Positions 35,124 through 44,709 of a stretch of DNA of 64,000 bases are shown here, piece by piece; the stretch's first letter is position 1; each line of letters opens with the position of its first letter. Under the pieces are notes generated by a model, which did not search any database, was not told where the DNA came from, and worked only from the letters and a program-made list of their open reading frames with translations. Origin of the DNA: Chishuiella changwenlii. GTDB lineage: Bacteria; Bacteroidota; Bacteroidia; Flavobacteriales; Weeksellaceae. The position numbers and the translations under genes are program-made. The DNA is taken from the NCBI RefSeq assembly GCF_900142565.1, contig NZ_FRBH01000004.1:124001-188000 (forward strand), in the 5' to 3' direction.

Positions 35124-35969
35124 ATGACAGTTCAAGAACTTCAAACACAAGTACAACAAACACGAAGAGATATTTTGAGAATGGTGCATGCCGTAAATAG
35201 TGGTCACCCAGGTGGATCATTAGGATGTGCAGAATTTTTTACTGCTTTATATGGTAAAATAATGACGTATTCTACAGATTTCTCAATGGATGGTAAAGGA
35301 GAAGATTTATTCTTTTTATCTAACGGACATATATCACCAGTTTTTTATAGTACTTTGGCTCGCTCTGGTTTTTTCCCAGTTAGCGAATTAGCTACTTTCA
35401 GAAAACTAGATTCTCGTTTACAAGGTCACCCAACAACTCACGAAGGTTTACCAGGAATTAGAGTTGCTTCTGGTTCTCTTGGTCAAGGTTTATCTGTTGC
35501 TTTAGGTGCTGCACAAGCAAAAAAACTAAACAACGACGATAAATTAGTTTACACATTACACGGTGATGGAGAATTACAAGAAGGACAAGTTTGGGAAGCA
35601 TTAATGTATGCTGCTGGTAAAAAAGTAGACAACATTATTTCTACAATAGATTACAACGGACGTCAGATTGATGGAGATACAGATCAAGTATTGCCTTTAG
35701 GAGATTTAAAAGCAAAATTAGAAGCTTTTGGATGGATTGTTTTAGAAGAAGAGAATGGAAATGATTTAGAAAAAATTATCGCTATCTTAGAGAAAGCTAA
35801 AACATTAACAGGAAATGAAAAACCAGTTGCCATTTTGTTACATACAGAAATGGGTAATGGTGTAGATTATATGATGGGAAGTCATTCTTGGCATGGAAAA
35901 GCTCCAAATGATGAGCAATTAGAAAATGCTTTAGGACAAAACCTTGAAACTGATTTAAAGGATTATTAA
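35124..35969 (+). CDS. Transketolase, N-terminal subunit
   Basis: A 281-residue thiamine-diphosphate enzyme half. It has GHPGGSLGCAEFFTALYG, the substrate-binding start, RVASGSLGQGLS, and the cofactor motif GDGELQEGQVWEALMYA leading to ISTIDYNG. The pyrimidine-binding half is the separate gene at 37503. Together they make the two-carbon transfer enzyme of the pentose phosphate pathway. Split transketolases are common, but here another gene lies between the halves. Confidence 0.93.
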   Translation: MTVQELQTQVQQTRRDILRMVHAVNSGHPGGSLGCAEFFTALYGKIMTYSTDFSMDGKGEDLFFLSNGHISPVFYSTLARSGFFPVSELATFRKLDSRLQGHPTTHEGLPGIRVASGSLGQGLSVALGAAQAKKLNNDDKLVYTLHGDGELQEGQVWEALMYAAGKKVDNIISTIDYNGRQIDGDTDQVLPLGDLKAKLEAFGWIVLEEENGNDLEKIIAILEKAKTLTGNEKPVAILLHTEMGNGVDYMMGSHSWHGKAPNDEQLENALGQNLETDLKDY

Positions 35970-35987
35970 TTCCTTAATAAACTAACT

Positions 35988-37469
35988 ATGAGAAATTTGT
36001 TTTTTTCGCTTATAGCGCTGTGCTCTCTAACTACTTTCGGGCAAGAAGCGTCGTATTCTTTCGATAAAAAATTAACGTATAAAATAAATGTTCCCGATGA
36101 ATATTCTTCGATATTCACGACAAAAGAACCTATTTATTTTATTAATTACCTTTCTAAAAATGCCTTATTAGGAACTGCAGAAGGTTTTGAAAGTTACACT
36201 GGCGGAGGAAACTTTAATAGAGAGTCGTTTTTCATCAACAACAATCGTTTTTTTGATGTTTATTCAAATTCTTTAGAAAATACATTATCTATAAAAGCGC
36301 CTTATTACTATGAAGGAATTCCTGAAGAAAGTCTAAAACCTTATACAGATAATTTATTTGGACAATTTGAATCAATTAAAAATTTAAATTCTTCAACAAC
36401 CATCAATGGTTTTGCTTGTAATGAATATGAAATGACATCTAAAAATACAGTAGAAACAACAAAATCTACATTGTGTATAGATGAAAAAAGTAAATTGGAT
36501 AACGTAAGCTTCTTATTTCCAAAAGCTAAATTAAAAGGTTTATTAATAAGATTGGATGCTGGTGATTTTAATGGAATTACATTAGAAAAAACTGCGGAAG
36601 CAAATGCTAAAGTAACTTTTGATGAGAAAAAAGAAATTGAAAGTTTTACTAAAAAATTAGCAGATAAGAAAAAAGAATATGAGGCAAATAATAATTTTGC
36701 AGTAGATTCTGTTTATGCTGATTCTGCAATAGCAGCAGATTACTATACGCCAGATAACCGTTACGACGACCCTATAAATAGTTATTATTCTTATCAGACT
36801 TCTGAAAATAATAATGTTAATACTCTTTTCAATAACATTGCTTTATTAAATTATAGTTTAGTTTACAACGACAGCGACTATGATGGAAAACCAGATTATG
36901 ATAGAAATACAGCTCTAAAAGTTGCTGAATCTTCTACAAAACAATTAGTAAAACAATTCAAGAAAAGTAAATTAGCTACAAAAGAAGAAATAGACGAATT
37001 AAATAAAATTTTCAAAAAGTATTTTGATGATGCTAAAAAGTTTAAATTAGAAGCTAATCCTAATTATGGTAATAATACAACTATAGAAGACGCTGCTGCT
37101 GCCGTTGCTGCAAATTCTTTGGCTGATTATTATGATACTTACGAGTCTACGTACAAAACTACTGATACAAATATTATTGATTTAGCAATTGATAATCCTG
37201 ATGTTTCAGACTTTTTAAAAGTAGCACCTGAACATTGTAAAAATTTAAATAATAGCATTCCAACATTTTCTGATAAAAACCTGAAGAAAGATCTTCACAA
37301 TTATGTTGGTCAGGTTTGTGATTTATACATTTACAATAGCGGAAGTGTAGGCCTTGTTGAGACTATAAACTCTATGCGAAAAAGTGCTTTAGACATTATC
37401 AATAAATACGACAAAATATCTAAAGATGATAAAGAGAAGTTAACAACTTTCTTAAACTCTTTAGATTAA
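35988..37469 (+). CDS. Secreted hypothetical protein inserted between transketolase halves
   Basis: A 493-residue protein with a signal peptide (MRNLFFSLIALCSLTTFGQ). The first ~200 residues are beta-rich with a GFACNEYEM strand; the rest is mainly helical and charged, with an acidic loop DSDYDGKPDYDRNT that looks like a calcium-binding type turn. No family recognised. It sits 18 bases after the N-terminal transketolase gene and 33 bases before the C-terminal one, so it should be on the same mRNA although its product is exported. Confidence 0.8.
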   Translation: MRNLFFSLIALCSLTTFGQEASYSFDKKLTYKINVPDEYSSIFTTKEPIYFINYLSKNALLGTAEGFESYTGGGNFNRESFFINNNRFFDVYSNSLENTLSIKAPYYYEGIPEESLKPYTDNLFGQFESIKNLNSSTTINGFACNEYEMTSKNTVETTKSTLCIDEKSKLDNVSFLFPKAKLKGLLIRLDAGDFNGITLEKTAEANAKVTFDEKKEIESFTKKLADKKKEYEANNNFAVDSVYADSAIAADYYTPDNRYDDPINSYYSYQTSENNNVNTLFNNIALLNYSLVYNDSDYDGKPDYDRNTALKVAESSTKQLVKQFKKSKLATKEEIDELNKIFKKYFDDAKKFKLEANPNYGNNTTIEDAAAAVAANSLADYYDTYESTYKTTDTNIIDLAIDNPDVSDFLKVAPEHCKNLNNSIPTFSDKNLKKDLHNYVGQVCDLYIYNSGSVGLVETINSMRKSALDIINKYDKISKDDKEKLTTFLNSLD

Positions 37470-37502
37470 AAAAATAAAGATTACTCTTTAAAAAATACAA
37501 CA

Positions 37503-38447
37503 ATGATAGATTTAACATACACAGAAAAAAAAGATACAAGAAGCGGATTTGGAGATGCATTAACAGAATTAGGAAGAACAAATCCTAATGTTGTTGCATT
37601 ATGTGCGGATTTAATTGGTTCTCTAAAAATGGATCAATTTATTAAAGAAAATCCAGAACGTTTTTTCCAAATAGGAATCGCGGAAGCAAACATGATGGGA
37701 ATTGCTGCTGGTTTAACAATTGGAGGTAAGATTCCATTTGCAGGAACTTTCGCAGAATTTGCAACTGCTCGTGTTTACGATCAAGTACGTCAATCTATTG
37801 CTTACTCAAACAAAAATGTAAAAATCGCTGCATCTCATGCTGGTTTAACATTAGGAGAGGATGGTGCAACACACCAAACATTAGAAGACATAGGATTAAT
37901 GAAAATGTTACCAGGAATGGTTGTGATTAATCCTTGTGATTATAATCAAACAAAAGCTGCTACAATTGCTGCTGCTGAATATGACGGTCCTGTTTATTTA
38001 CGTTTTGGTCGTCCTGTTGTTCCTATCTTTACTCCAGCAGATCAAAAATTTGAAATTGGTAAAGGTATTTTAATGAACGAAGGTTCAGATGTAACAATTG
38101 TTGCTACTGGACATTTAGTTTGGGAATCTTTAATTGCTGCTGCAGAATTAGAAAAAGAAGGAATTTCTTGTGAGGTAATTAACATTCATACTATAAAACC
38201 ATTAGACGAAGAAATTATCTTAAATTCTGTAAAGAAAACAGGAAAAATTGTGACAGCTGAAGAACATAATATCTTAGGAGGATTAGGTGAATCTGTTGCA
38301 AGAGTTTTAGCACAAAAATTACCTACTAAACAAGCTTTTGTTGCTGTTGAAGATAAATTTGGAGAGTCAGGTAGCCCTTTTGATTTAATGAAAAAATATG
38401 GTATCGATTCGACTGCCGTTATACAAAAAGTAAAATCTTTATTATAA
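37503..38447 (+). CDS. Transketolase, C-terminal subunit
   Basis: A 314-residue subunit with the pyrimidine-binding domain ([40 protein letters not shown], containing the catalytic E of the glycine-rich cofactor pocket) and the C-terminal transketolase domain ([26 protein letters not shown]). It completes the enzyme begun at 35124. Closely related 1-deoxyxylulose synthases can look similar, but the split organisation supports transketolase. Confidence 0.93.
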   Translation: MIDLTYTEKKDTRSGFGDALTELGRTNPNVVALCADLIGSLKMDQFIKENPERFFQIGIAEANMMGIAAGLTIGGKIPFAGTFAEFATARVYDQVRQSIAYSNKNVKIAASHAGLTLGEDGATHQTLEDIGLMKMLPGMVVINPCDYNQTKAATIAAAEYDGPVYLRFGRPVVPIFTPADQKFEIGKGILMNEGSDVTIVATGHLVWESLIAAAELEKEGISCEVINIHTIKPLDEEIILNSVKKTGKIVTAEEHNILGGLGESVARVLAQKLPTKQAFVAVEDKFGESGSPFDLMKKYGIDSTAVIQKVKSLL

Positions 38448-38453
38448 AAAAAG

Positions 38454-38477
38454 AAAGAGCTCTTCGGAGCTCTTTTT
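38454..38477 (+). terminator. Terminator after the transketolase operon
   Basis: AAAGAGCTC / GAGCTCTTT closed by a stable TTCG tetraloop, followed by T residues. Confidence 0.9.
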
Positions 38478-38560
38478 TCTCTAATATAGGTCATGATTAC
38501 TAGGTTGGTTAAGCCTAAAAACATATTTTTACAAATATATTATACTAAAATTATAAACAC

Positions 38561-38589
38561 ATACTCATAAATGAGTATATTATGAGTAT
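38561..38589 (+). promoter_or_regulatory. Palindrome plus direct repeat upstream of the PAS-LuxR gene
   Basis: ATACTCAT, AA, ATGAGTAT forms a perfect inverted repeat (38561-38578), and a third copy ATGAGTAT follows at 38582-38589. This is a good shape for a dimeric HTH operator, 52 bases before the regulator start. Autoregulation is an inference. Confidence 0.5.
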
Positions 38590-38640
38590 ATTTAATATAA
38601 TTTAATACTTTTTTCTCTATTACCCCAGAAAAAAATTTTT

Positions 38641-39417
38641 ATGCAAAAAGTATTATCAAGTGACTATGTAAATCAAATAAGGAAAATTTGGAGTGAGTGT
38701 GGGGCTAGTTCAACTTCAAATACAATAAATGAAAGTATTTATCACCTAAATAAAGTAAGGGACATTTATGACACTTTAACAATTGGTGAAAGTTTCATTT
38801 TTATCATTAACCATAAATCTGGAACATTCGATTACGTATCTCCTAAATCTGAAAGTATTTTAGGATACAAAAGTGATGAGTATACAGTAGAATTATCATT
38901 AAACTTAGTCCACCCAGAAGATTTAGATTATGTTATTTCTATTCACCAGCAGATCTATAATATAAACAACAATATTATTCCTCAGAATAGAACAAACTAC
39001 AAGTTTAATTATGATTTTCGCATGCGAGATTCTAAAGGAACGATAAAGCAAATCCATGTTCAGCACTTCTTTCTTGAACATAATAAAGATTTTCTACCAA
39101 TTAACTTTCTTTGCGTGATGACAGATATCTCTCAATTAAAAATTGGAGGTATACCAACTTTAAGTCTTTTTAATATCAAAAACGGTTTAAATAATATCTT
39201 AAATCAGAAAAACGACCATATAATTCTTACTAATAAAGAAAAAGAAATTGCTGATTATCTTATAAAAGGATATACGAGTCAAGATATTGGGGAAGTCTTA
39301 AATATAAGTAAACATACTGTTGACACTCATAGAAGAAATATTCTAAAGAAGAACAACTGTTCAAACACAACAGAATTTTTTAGTTTATTTCTAGAAAAGA
39401 AAATAGCAAGCCTATAA
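38641..39417 (+). CDS. PAS-domain LuxR-type transcription regulator
   Basis: A 258-residue protein. Residues about 50-165 form a PAS fold-3 domain (FIFIINHKSGTFDYVSPKSESILGY, LNLVHPEDLDYV, FNYDFRMRDSKG), and residues 196-255 a LuxR/GerE HTH (LTNKEKEIADYLIKGYTSQDIGEVLNISKHTVDTHRRNIL). No receiver domain or kinase is adjacent, so the PAS may sense a ligand directly. The last ~13 bases overlap, in antisense, the RNase P RNA 3' end. Confidence 0.9.
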   Translation: MQKVLSSDYVNQIRKIWSECGASSTSNTINESIYHLNKVRDIYDTLTIGESFIFIINHKSGTFDYVSPKSESILGYKSDEYTVELSLNLVHPEDLDYVISIHQQIYNINNNIIPQNRTNYKFNYDFRMRDSKGTIKQIHVQHFFLEHNKDFLPINFLCVMTDISQLKIGGIPTLSLFNIKNGLNNILNQKNDHIILTNKEKEIADYLIKGYTSQDIGEVLNISKHTVDTHRRNILKKNNCSNTTEFFSLFLEKKIASL

Positions 39418-39704
39418 GCCGGGTTCTGTCATTACAATGTAATGCTTTGTCATTTATCTAGTATTTAAGTTACCCTAAACATCAATCTGCCTACCCCCCA
39501 GCAACGAGCGAGTAGCTCTTAACTGCTGGTATACATGGCATTGCTCCGCATAGAGTTTACCTGGTTTCACTACAGCCGAACTGTACATACTTTCTGTTGC
39601 ACTTGTCCTCGCCTCTCGACGGACGGGCGTTACCCGCTATGCTACTCTTTGGAGCCCGGACTTTCCTCTTTAAATAAATTAAAGCGACAAAGTGGCTTGC
39701 TGCC
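39405..39704 (-). ncRNA. rnpB: RNase P RNA (bacterial class A)
   Basis: On the minus strand the transcript starts near AGCAAGCCACTTTGTC and ends near ACAGAACCCGGCTTA followed by GGCTTGCT; the AGCAAGCC/GGCTTGCT pair makes helix P1. Universal elements are visible: GAGGAAAGTCCGGGCTCC, AGGGTAAC near the end, GAAACCAGGTAAACTC, and ACAGAACCCGGCTTA. Length is about 300 nucleotides. It processes tRNA 5' ends. Exact ends are estimated from P1. It lies downstream of clpC on the same strand, separated by a terminator. Confidence 0.93.
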
Positions 39705-39733
39705 ACAAATGTAGGTTAAAACTAAACAAAATA

Positions 39734-39767
39734 AAAAGGCTTAAACAATAAATTGCTTAAGCCTTTT
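39734..39767 (-). terminator. Terminator after clpC
   Basis: GGCTTAA...TTAAGCC stem with an inner CAAT/ATTG pairing, and T-run on the minus strand. It sits between clpC and rnpB. Confidence 0.8.
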
Positions 39768-39789
39768 CTATAGTATTGATTTATAATTA

Positions 39790-42315
39790 CTAAGATTTTT
39801 CTTCTTCTGTTTTTCCTTTAACAGTAATTTTTACTCCATCTTTTTCTTTATTCAATTCTAATAATAAAGAATCTCCTTCTGTAATTACAGCATTTATTAT
39901 TTCTTCTGCCATTGGATCTTCAATATACTTCTGAATTGCTCTTTTTAATGGACGAGCACCGTAATCTTTATCAAAACCTTTTTCTGCTATAAAGTTTTTC
40001 GCATCATCAGTTAATTCTAAATGATAATTTAAAGCAGTTAAACGCTCTTTTAAGCTTGATAACTCAATATCGATAATTTTCATAATATCTTCTTTTTTCA
40101 AAGAATTAAATAAAATAATATCATCAATACGATTTAAAAACTCTGGAGCAAAAGCTCTTTTCAAAGCAGTTTCAATTGTAGATTTTGCTCTATCAGCAGC
40201 AGAATCATTCTTCGCAGATGTTCCAAATCCAACACCATCTCCAAAATCTTTTAATTGGCGTGTACCAATATTAGATGTTAAGATAATAATTGTATTACGG
40301 AAGTCAACTTTTCTACCTAAACTATCTGTTACGTGACCATCGTCTAAAATTTGTAATAAGATATTAAATACATCTGGATGCGCTTTTTCTATCTCATCTA
40401 ATAAAATTACAGCATATGGTTTACGACGAACAGCTTCTGTTAATTGTCCACCTTCTTCGTAACCAACATAACCCGGAGGTGCCCCAACTAAACGAGATAC
40501 GGCAAATTTCTCCATATATTCTGACATATCGATACGAATAAGAGCATCATTAGAGTCAAAAATTTCTTTTGCTAATATTTTCGCTAACTGCGTTTTACCA
40601 ACTCCAGTTGTTCCTAAGAAAATAAATGAACCAATTGGCTTGTTAGGATCTTTTAATCCGGCACGATTACGTTGAATAGCTTTTACAACCTTAGCAACTG
40701 CTTCATCTTGTCCAATAACTTTTCCTTTCATTAAATCACTCATCTGAGCTAGCTTTTTAAGCTCTTTTTCTGCAACTCTATGTACAGGTACACCAGACAT
40801 TAACGAAACAACCTCAGCTACATTTTCATCCGTAACAGTTTCACGATTTTCTTTAGACTCTTGCATCCATTGTGCTTGAGCACGTTTTAAATCATTCTCA
40901 ATTTGTTTTTCAGAATCACGTAAACGAGCTGCTTCCTCATATTTCTGGGATTTCACAACTTTAGATTTCTCTTCTCTAACTTCTTCAAGTTTAGCTTCAA
41001 GATCTAAAATTTCTTGTGGAACTTTTATATTCTTAATATGAACACGAGAACCTGCCTCATCTAAAGCATCAATTGCCTTATCTGGTAAAAAACGATCTGT
41101 AATATAACGTGTTGTTAAGCTAACACAAGCTTGTAAAGCTTCGTCAGTATAATTAACATTATGGTGTGCTTCGTATTTATCTTTTATGTTATGTAAAATT
41201 TGTAACGTTTCTTCAGGTGTTGTTGGCTCCACCATTACATTTTGAAAACGACGAACTAATGCTCCATCTTTTTCTATGTATTGACGGTACTCATCTAATG
41301 TTGTTGCCCCAACACATTGTAACTCTCCACGAGCCAATGCTGGTTTAAACATATTTGATGCATCTAAAGAACCTGTTGCTCCGCCTGCTCCTACAATTGT
41401 ATGTAACTCATCAATAAATAAAATGATATCATCATTCTTTTCTAATTCGTTCATAATTGCTTTCATACGCTCTTCAAATTGTCCTCTGTATTTAGTGCCA
41501 GCAACTAAAGATGCTAAATCTAATGTTACAACACGTTTATTAAACAATACACGAGAAACTTTTCTTTGAACAATGCGTAAAGCTAACCCTTCTGCAATTG
41601 CAGATTTACCAACTCCTGGTTCTCCAATTAACAATGGATTGTTCTTTTTACGACGTGAAAGAATTTGAGAAACACGCTCTATTTCTTTTTCACGACCAAC
41701 AACTGGATCTAACTTTCCTTCTTGTGCAATCGCCGTTAAATCTCGTCCAAAATTATCTAAAACTGGTGTTCTACTTTTAGATGTTGATTTATTAGCAGAA
41801 GAAGTTCTTTCGAAATCATTATCGGCATCACCTCCATCAAAAGATGGATTTTCTGCACGTGGTGTATGAATTTCTTCATCCTGAAATTGAAATTGAAATT
41901 CTTCTTTTACCGTATTATAATCAATATCTAATTTGTTCATCAATTTTGTTATCGGATCATTTTCATTACGAAGAATGCATAATAAAAGATGTATAGTATT
42001 AACTGTTGGGCTTTTAAATAACTTTGCCTCTAAGAATGTTGTTTTTAACGCTCTTTCAGCTTGTTTTGTCAAACTCAAATTTTTAATATGATTACCTTCA
42101 GTTTCCTTCGGTGGATTTAAGTTTTCTATTTTTTGACGCATTTCATCCAAGTCTACTTGTAATGCTTCAAGAACAGAAATAGCTTTTCCTTCTCCATCGC
42201 GGATAATTCCCAACAGAAGGTGTTCTGTTCCAATTTGATTGTGACCTAATCTCAACGCTTCTTCCTTACTGTAAGAAATAACGTCCTTTACTTGTTGTGA
42301 GAAATTATCGTTCAT
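39790..42315 (-). CDS. clpC: ATP-dependent Clp protease ATP-binding subunit ClpC
   Basis: An 841-residue AAA+ unfoldase. Two Clp_N repeats occupy residues 1-145, the first AAA+ has Walker A GEPGVGKS and Walker [10 protein letters not shown], a middle coiled region with a UVR-like [13 protein letters not shown] segment follows, and the second AAA+ has GTTGVGKT and [12 protein letters not shown]. The GFG loop (GVGFGTSA) fits ClpP docking. It feeds unfolded proteins to ClpP. The middle domain makes ClpC, not ClpA or ClpB, the best name. Confidence 0.94.
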   Translation of the reverse strand: MNDNFSQQVKDVISYSKEEALRLGHNQIGTEHLLLGIIRDGEGKAISVLEALQVDLDEMRQKIENLNPPKETEGNHIKNLSLTKQAERALKTTFLEAKLFKSPTVNTIHLLLCILRNENDPITKLMNKLDIDYNTVKEEFQFQFQDEEIHTPRAENPSFDGGDADNDFERTSSANKSTSKSRTPVLDNFGRDLTAIAQEGKLDPVVGREKEIERVSQILSRRKKNNPLLIGEPGVGKSAIAEGLALRIVQRKVSRVLFNKRVVTLDLASLVAGTKYRGQFEERMKAIMNELEKNDDIILFIDELHTIVGAGGATGSLDASNMFKPALARGELQCVGATTLDEYRQYIEKDGALVRRFQNVMVEPTTPEETLQILHNIKDKYEAHHNVNYTDEALQACVSLTTRYITDRFLPDKAIDALDEAGSRVHIKNIKVPQEILDLEAKLEEVREEKSKVVKSQKYEEAARLRDSEKQIENDLKRAQAQWMQESKENRETVTDENVAEVVSLMSGVPVHRVAEKELKKLAQMSDLMKGKVIGQDEAVAKVVKAIQRNRAGLKDPNKPIGSFIFLGTTGVGKTQLAKILAKEIFDSNDALIRIDMSEYMEKFAVSRLVGAPPGYVGYEEGGQLTEAVRRKPYAVILLDEIEKAHPDVFNILLQILDDGHVTDSLGRKVDFRNTIIILTSNIGTRQLKDFGDGVGFGTSAKNDSAADRAKSTIETALKRAFAPEFLNRIDDIILFNSLKKEDIMKIIDIELSSLKERLTALNYHLELTDDAKNFIAEKGFDKDYGARPLKRAIQKYIEDPMAEEIINAVITEGDSLLLELNKEKDGVKITVKGKTEEEKS

Positions 42316-42700
42316 ATTATTTAAGCTGTTTTAATCTTTAATAAATATAATTATTCTTCTTTAATATAGCACAAACTATGCCTTTGTCCGAATTGATTTG
42401 ATGATTCCTTAAAATAAACAAATATTGTCTACTAATTTGAAAACAACTGACATTATTTCATATCAAATCTTAAAGAATTCATAACATTCAAGAAATTTAT
42501 AAAATCTAATGTCAACCATAAATTGGCTCAAACCTACCTCTAAGATAGAATTTTTAAACCATATATTTTTAATGATTATAAATTTTATGATGATTTTATT
42601 CATTTAAGAATTAGAAATTCTTTTCAAGATTTACTTCCAAACTATCAAAACCCAAAGTATATTTGGCTTTTATCATTAATAATTATTTCAATCATAAACA
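42316..42700. other. Divergent intergenic region between clpC and ATP-grasp gene
   Basis: There is no gene. TATATTTG at 42658-42665 is a good -7 element for the plus-strand ATP-grasp gene. A small perfect palindrome AAGAATT-AGA-AATTCTT lies at 42606-42622. No clear clpC promoter was found on the minus strand; a TAGTTTG near 42370 has a one-base spacer and is doubtful. Confidence 0.4.
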
Positions 42701-43681
42701 ATGAATCCAAGAATAGAAAAGTGGACACGTTATGAGTTTTGGCCATTTTGGTTATTATACGGTCCGTTAACGCCTTGGTACATCTATAAAATTTTTAAAG
42801 CGGGAGCACCAGCCTATTTTTGCGCTACAAATCCTGGTATGAAATGGGGTGGATTTATTAATTATCCTAAGATTGATTTACTAAATCAGATTGATGAGGT
42901 TTATAAGCCTAAAACTTATTTTTTTGAAAAGTTTGTTTCGCAAAATATTCCTTTCGAATTTCCATTTATTGTTAAGCCTAATGTTGGCGAAAGAGGATTT
43001 AATGTAGAATTGATTAGAGATGATAATGATTGGAAAAATTACTTAAAACAAAATAATACGGATTTAATTTTACAAGAATATGTCGATTTCCCTTTAGAAT
43101 TTGGTGTTTTTTATGTTCGTTTACCAAATGAGGAAAATGGTAAAATTATCTCTATCACTGCAAAAGATTTTTTATCATTTACTGGTGATGGAAAATCAAC
43201 TATAGAGGAACTAATTCATCAGAATCCTAGAGCTTACTATCGAAAAGATTACTTATTAAAGAAGTTTAGAAAAGAATTAAAATACGTTCTTGCAGAAAAA
43301 CAAACCATTCTAGCTGAACCTATCGGTAACCATATAAGAGGAACAACTTTTTTAGATAGTTCTCATCTCAAAACAAAATTATTGGAAGAAAGAATTAATA
43401 CTATCTCTAAAAAAATTGATGGTTTTTATTATGGTAGAATAGATTTAAAAGCTAAAAGTTTAGAAGATTTTAAAAACGGAAATTTTGTCATACTAGAAGT
43501 TAATGGTGCAAATTCTGAAGCAACAATTATTTATGATCCTGATTATAATATAGTTAAAGCCTATAAAGAAATTATTCGACATTTAAATTATCAGCATAAA
43601 ATTGCTATACAAAATAATAAACTAGGTGTAAAATGGACGGATTGGAAATTACTTGCAAAAGAATTAATGACTCGTTTCTAA
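42701..43681 (+). CDS. ATP-grasp protein, D-alanine-D-alanine ligase-like
   Basis: A 326-residue ATP-grasp enzyme. FPFIVKPNVGERGFNVELI is the ATP-grasp lysine strand with glycine-rich loop, LILQEYVDFPLEFGVFYVRLP the hinge and following strand, and FVILEVNGANSEATIIYDP the metal-binding end. Substrate unknown; related families ligate peptides or amino acids. The N-terminal part (YEFWPFWLLYGPLTPWYIY) is hydrophobic and may sit on the membrane. Confidence 0.82.
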   Translation: MNPRIEKWTRYEFWPFWLLYGPLTPWYIYKIFKAGAPAYFCATNPGMKWGGFINYPKIDLLNQIDEVYKPKTYFFEKFVSQNIPFEFPFIVKPNVGERGFNVELIRDDNDWKNYLKQNNTDLILQEYVDFPLEFGVFYVRLPNEENGKIISITAKDFLSFTGDGKSTIEELIHQNPRAYYRKDYLLKKFRKELKYVLAEKQTILAEPIGNHIRGTTFLDSSHLKTKLLEERINTISKKIDGFYYGRIDLKAKSLEDFKNGNFVILEVNGANSEATIIYDPDYNIVKAYKEIIRHLNYQHKIAIQNNKLGVKWTDWKLLAKELMTRF

Positions 43682-43734
43682 ATTTCACAACAAACCACTT
43701 TTGTCATATTTTTTGAAAAGGAATAAAGATTGAA

Positions 43735-44526
43735 ATGATTATTTTCAATAAATCTATTTTTATGAATTTTCCATTTCCAAAAAAAACAATTATTATTCCT
43801 CTTCTATTACTCCTTCCAATGTGGGTAATTTTTCTATTCCAAATAAATGGTTACGAAACAAATGGTTGCTATGGTGTTATTCCAAGAACTTTTGTCGGAT
43901 TGAAAGGAATTCTTTTTTCTCCCTTATTTCATTCAGGTTGGAAACACATCATTAGTAACTCTATTCCATTAGCTTTTCTTAGTTTCTTAGCTTTATTAAT
44001 GTATGGTAGATTGGCCTATTATGTTATTTTCTTTGGTTGGATAATTTCTGGAATGATTCTTTGGTTAATTGGAAATCCTCCTTTCTTAGATGAAATTGCA
44101 AGTTGTCATATCGGAGCTAGCTCTATTGTATATTTATTAGCTTCTTTTATTTTTTTTAGTGGAATTATTAGAAAAGAAAGAGGTTTAATGGCAATTTCTC
44201 TTGTTATTATCTTACTATATGGAGGTATGATTTGGGGAATGGTACCTCAAGAAATTCTTCCTCAATTAAAATCAGATGTTGGTAATAATCCTATTTCATG
44301 GGAAGGTCATTTAAGTGGTTTTATCACTGGAGTATTTTTTGCTTATTTATTTAGAAGAATTGGTCCACAGAAAGAACAGCCTAAATGGGAGCAAGAGAAT
44401 TATTATGATCCTAGAGAAGAACAACTTTGGCAAATGTATCAGGAGCATGAACAACTAAAAAATGAATATATAGAGTCTTTAGAAAACAATCATAATATTG
44501 AAGATAAAGATTCTTCTCATTCATAA
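43735..44526 (+). CDS. Rhomboid-family intramembrane serine protease
   Basis: A 263-residue membrane protein with about six helices. HSGWKHIISN has the H-x3-N pair (H71, N75), GASS carries the catalytic serine S129, and WEGHLSGF the catalytic H192, completing the rhomboid dyad. The C-terminal tail is charged and cytoplasmic. The start at ATG 43735 is uncertain; ATG 43762 is an alternative. Substrates are unknown. Confidence 0.87.
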   Translation: MIIFNKSIFMNFPFPKKTIIIPLLLLLPMWVIFLFQINGYETNGCYGVIPRTFVGLKGILFSPLFHSGWKHIISNSIPLAFLSFLALLMYGRLAYYVIFFGWIISGMILWLIGNPPFLDEIASCHIGASSIVYLLASFIFFSGIIRKERGLMAISLVIILLYGGMIWGMVPQEILPQLKSDVGNNPISWEGHLSGFITGVFFAYLFRRIGPQKEQPKWEQENYYDPREEQLWQMYQEHEQLKNEYIESLENNHNIEDKDSSHS

Positions 44527-44661
44527 TTTTTATTAATTGATAATCAAATATCTATTATTTTTTACATAAGCTTAATGTTGGATAACGCTTATTTACAACA
44601 CTGATTTACAATCAAAAAAGAACCTAAATTAGATTGATTATAAATAATTATTGTTTTTTCA

Positions 44662-44692
44662 TTGTTTAACTGTTTTTTTTAAAATAGTTTTG
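44662..44692 (+). promoter_or_regulatory. Promoter for the secreted metalloprotease
   Basis: TTG at 44662-44664, a 20-base spacer and TAGTTTTG at 44685-44692, ending 17 bases before the start codon. Confidence 0.6.
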
Positions 44693-44709
44693 CCTAAAAT
44701 TAAACGCTT

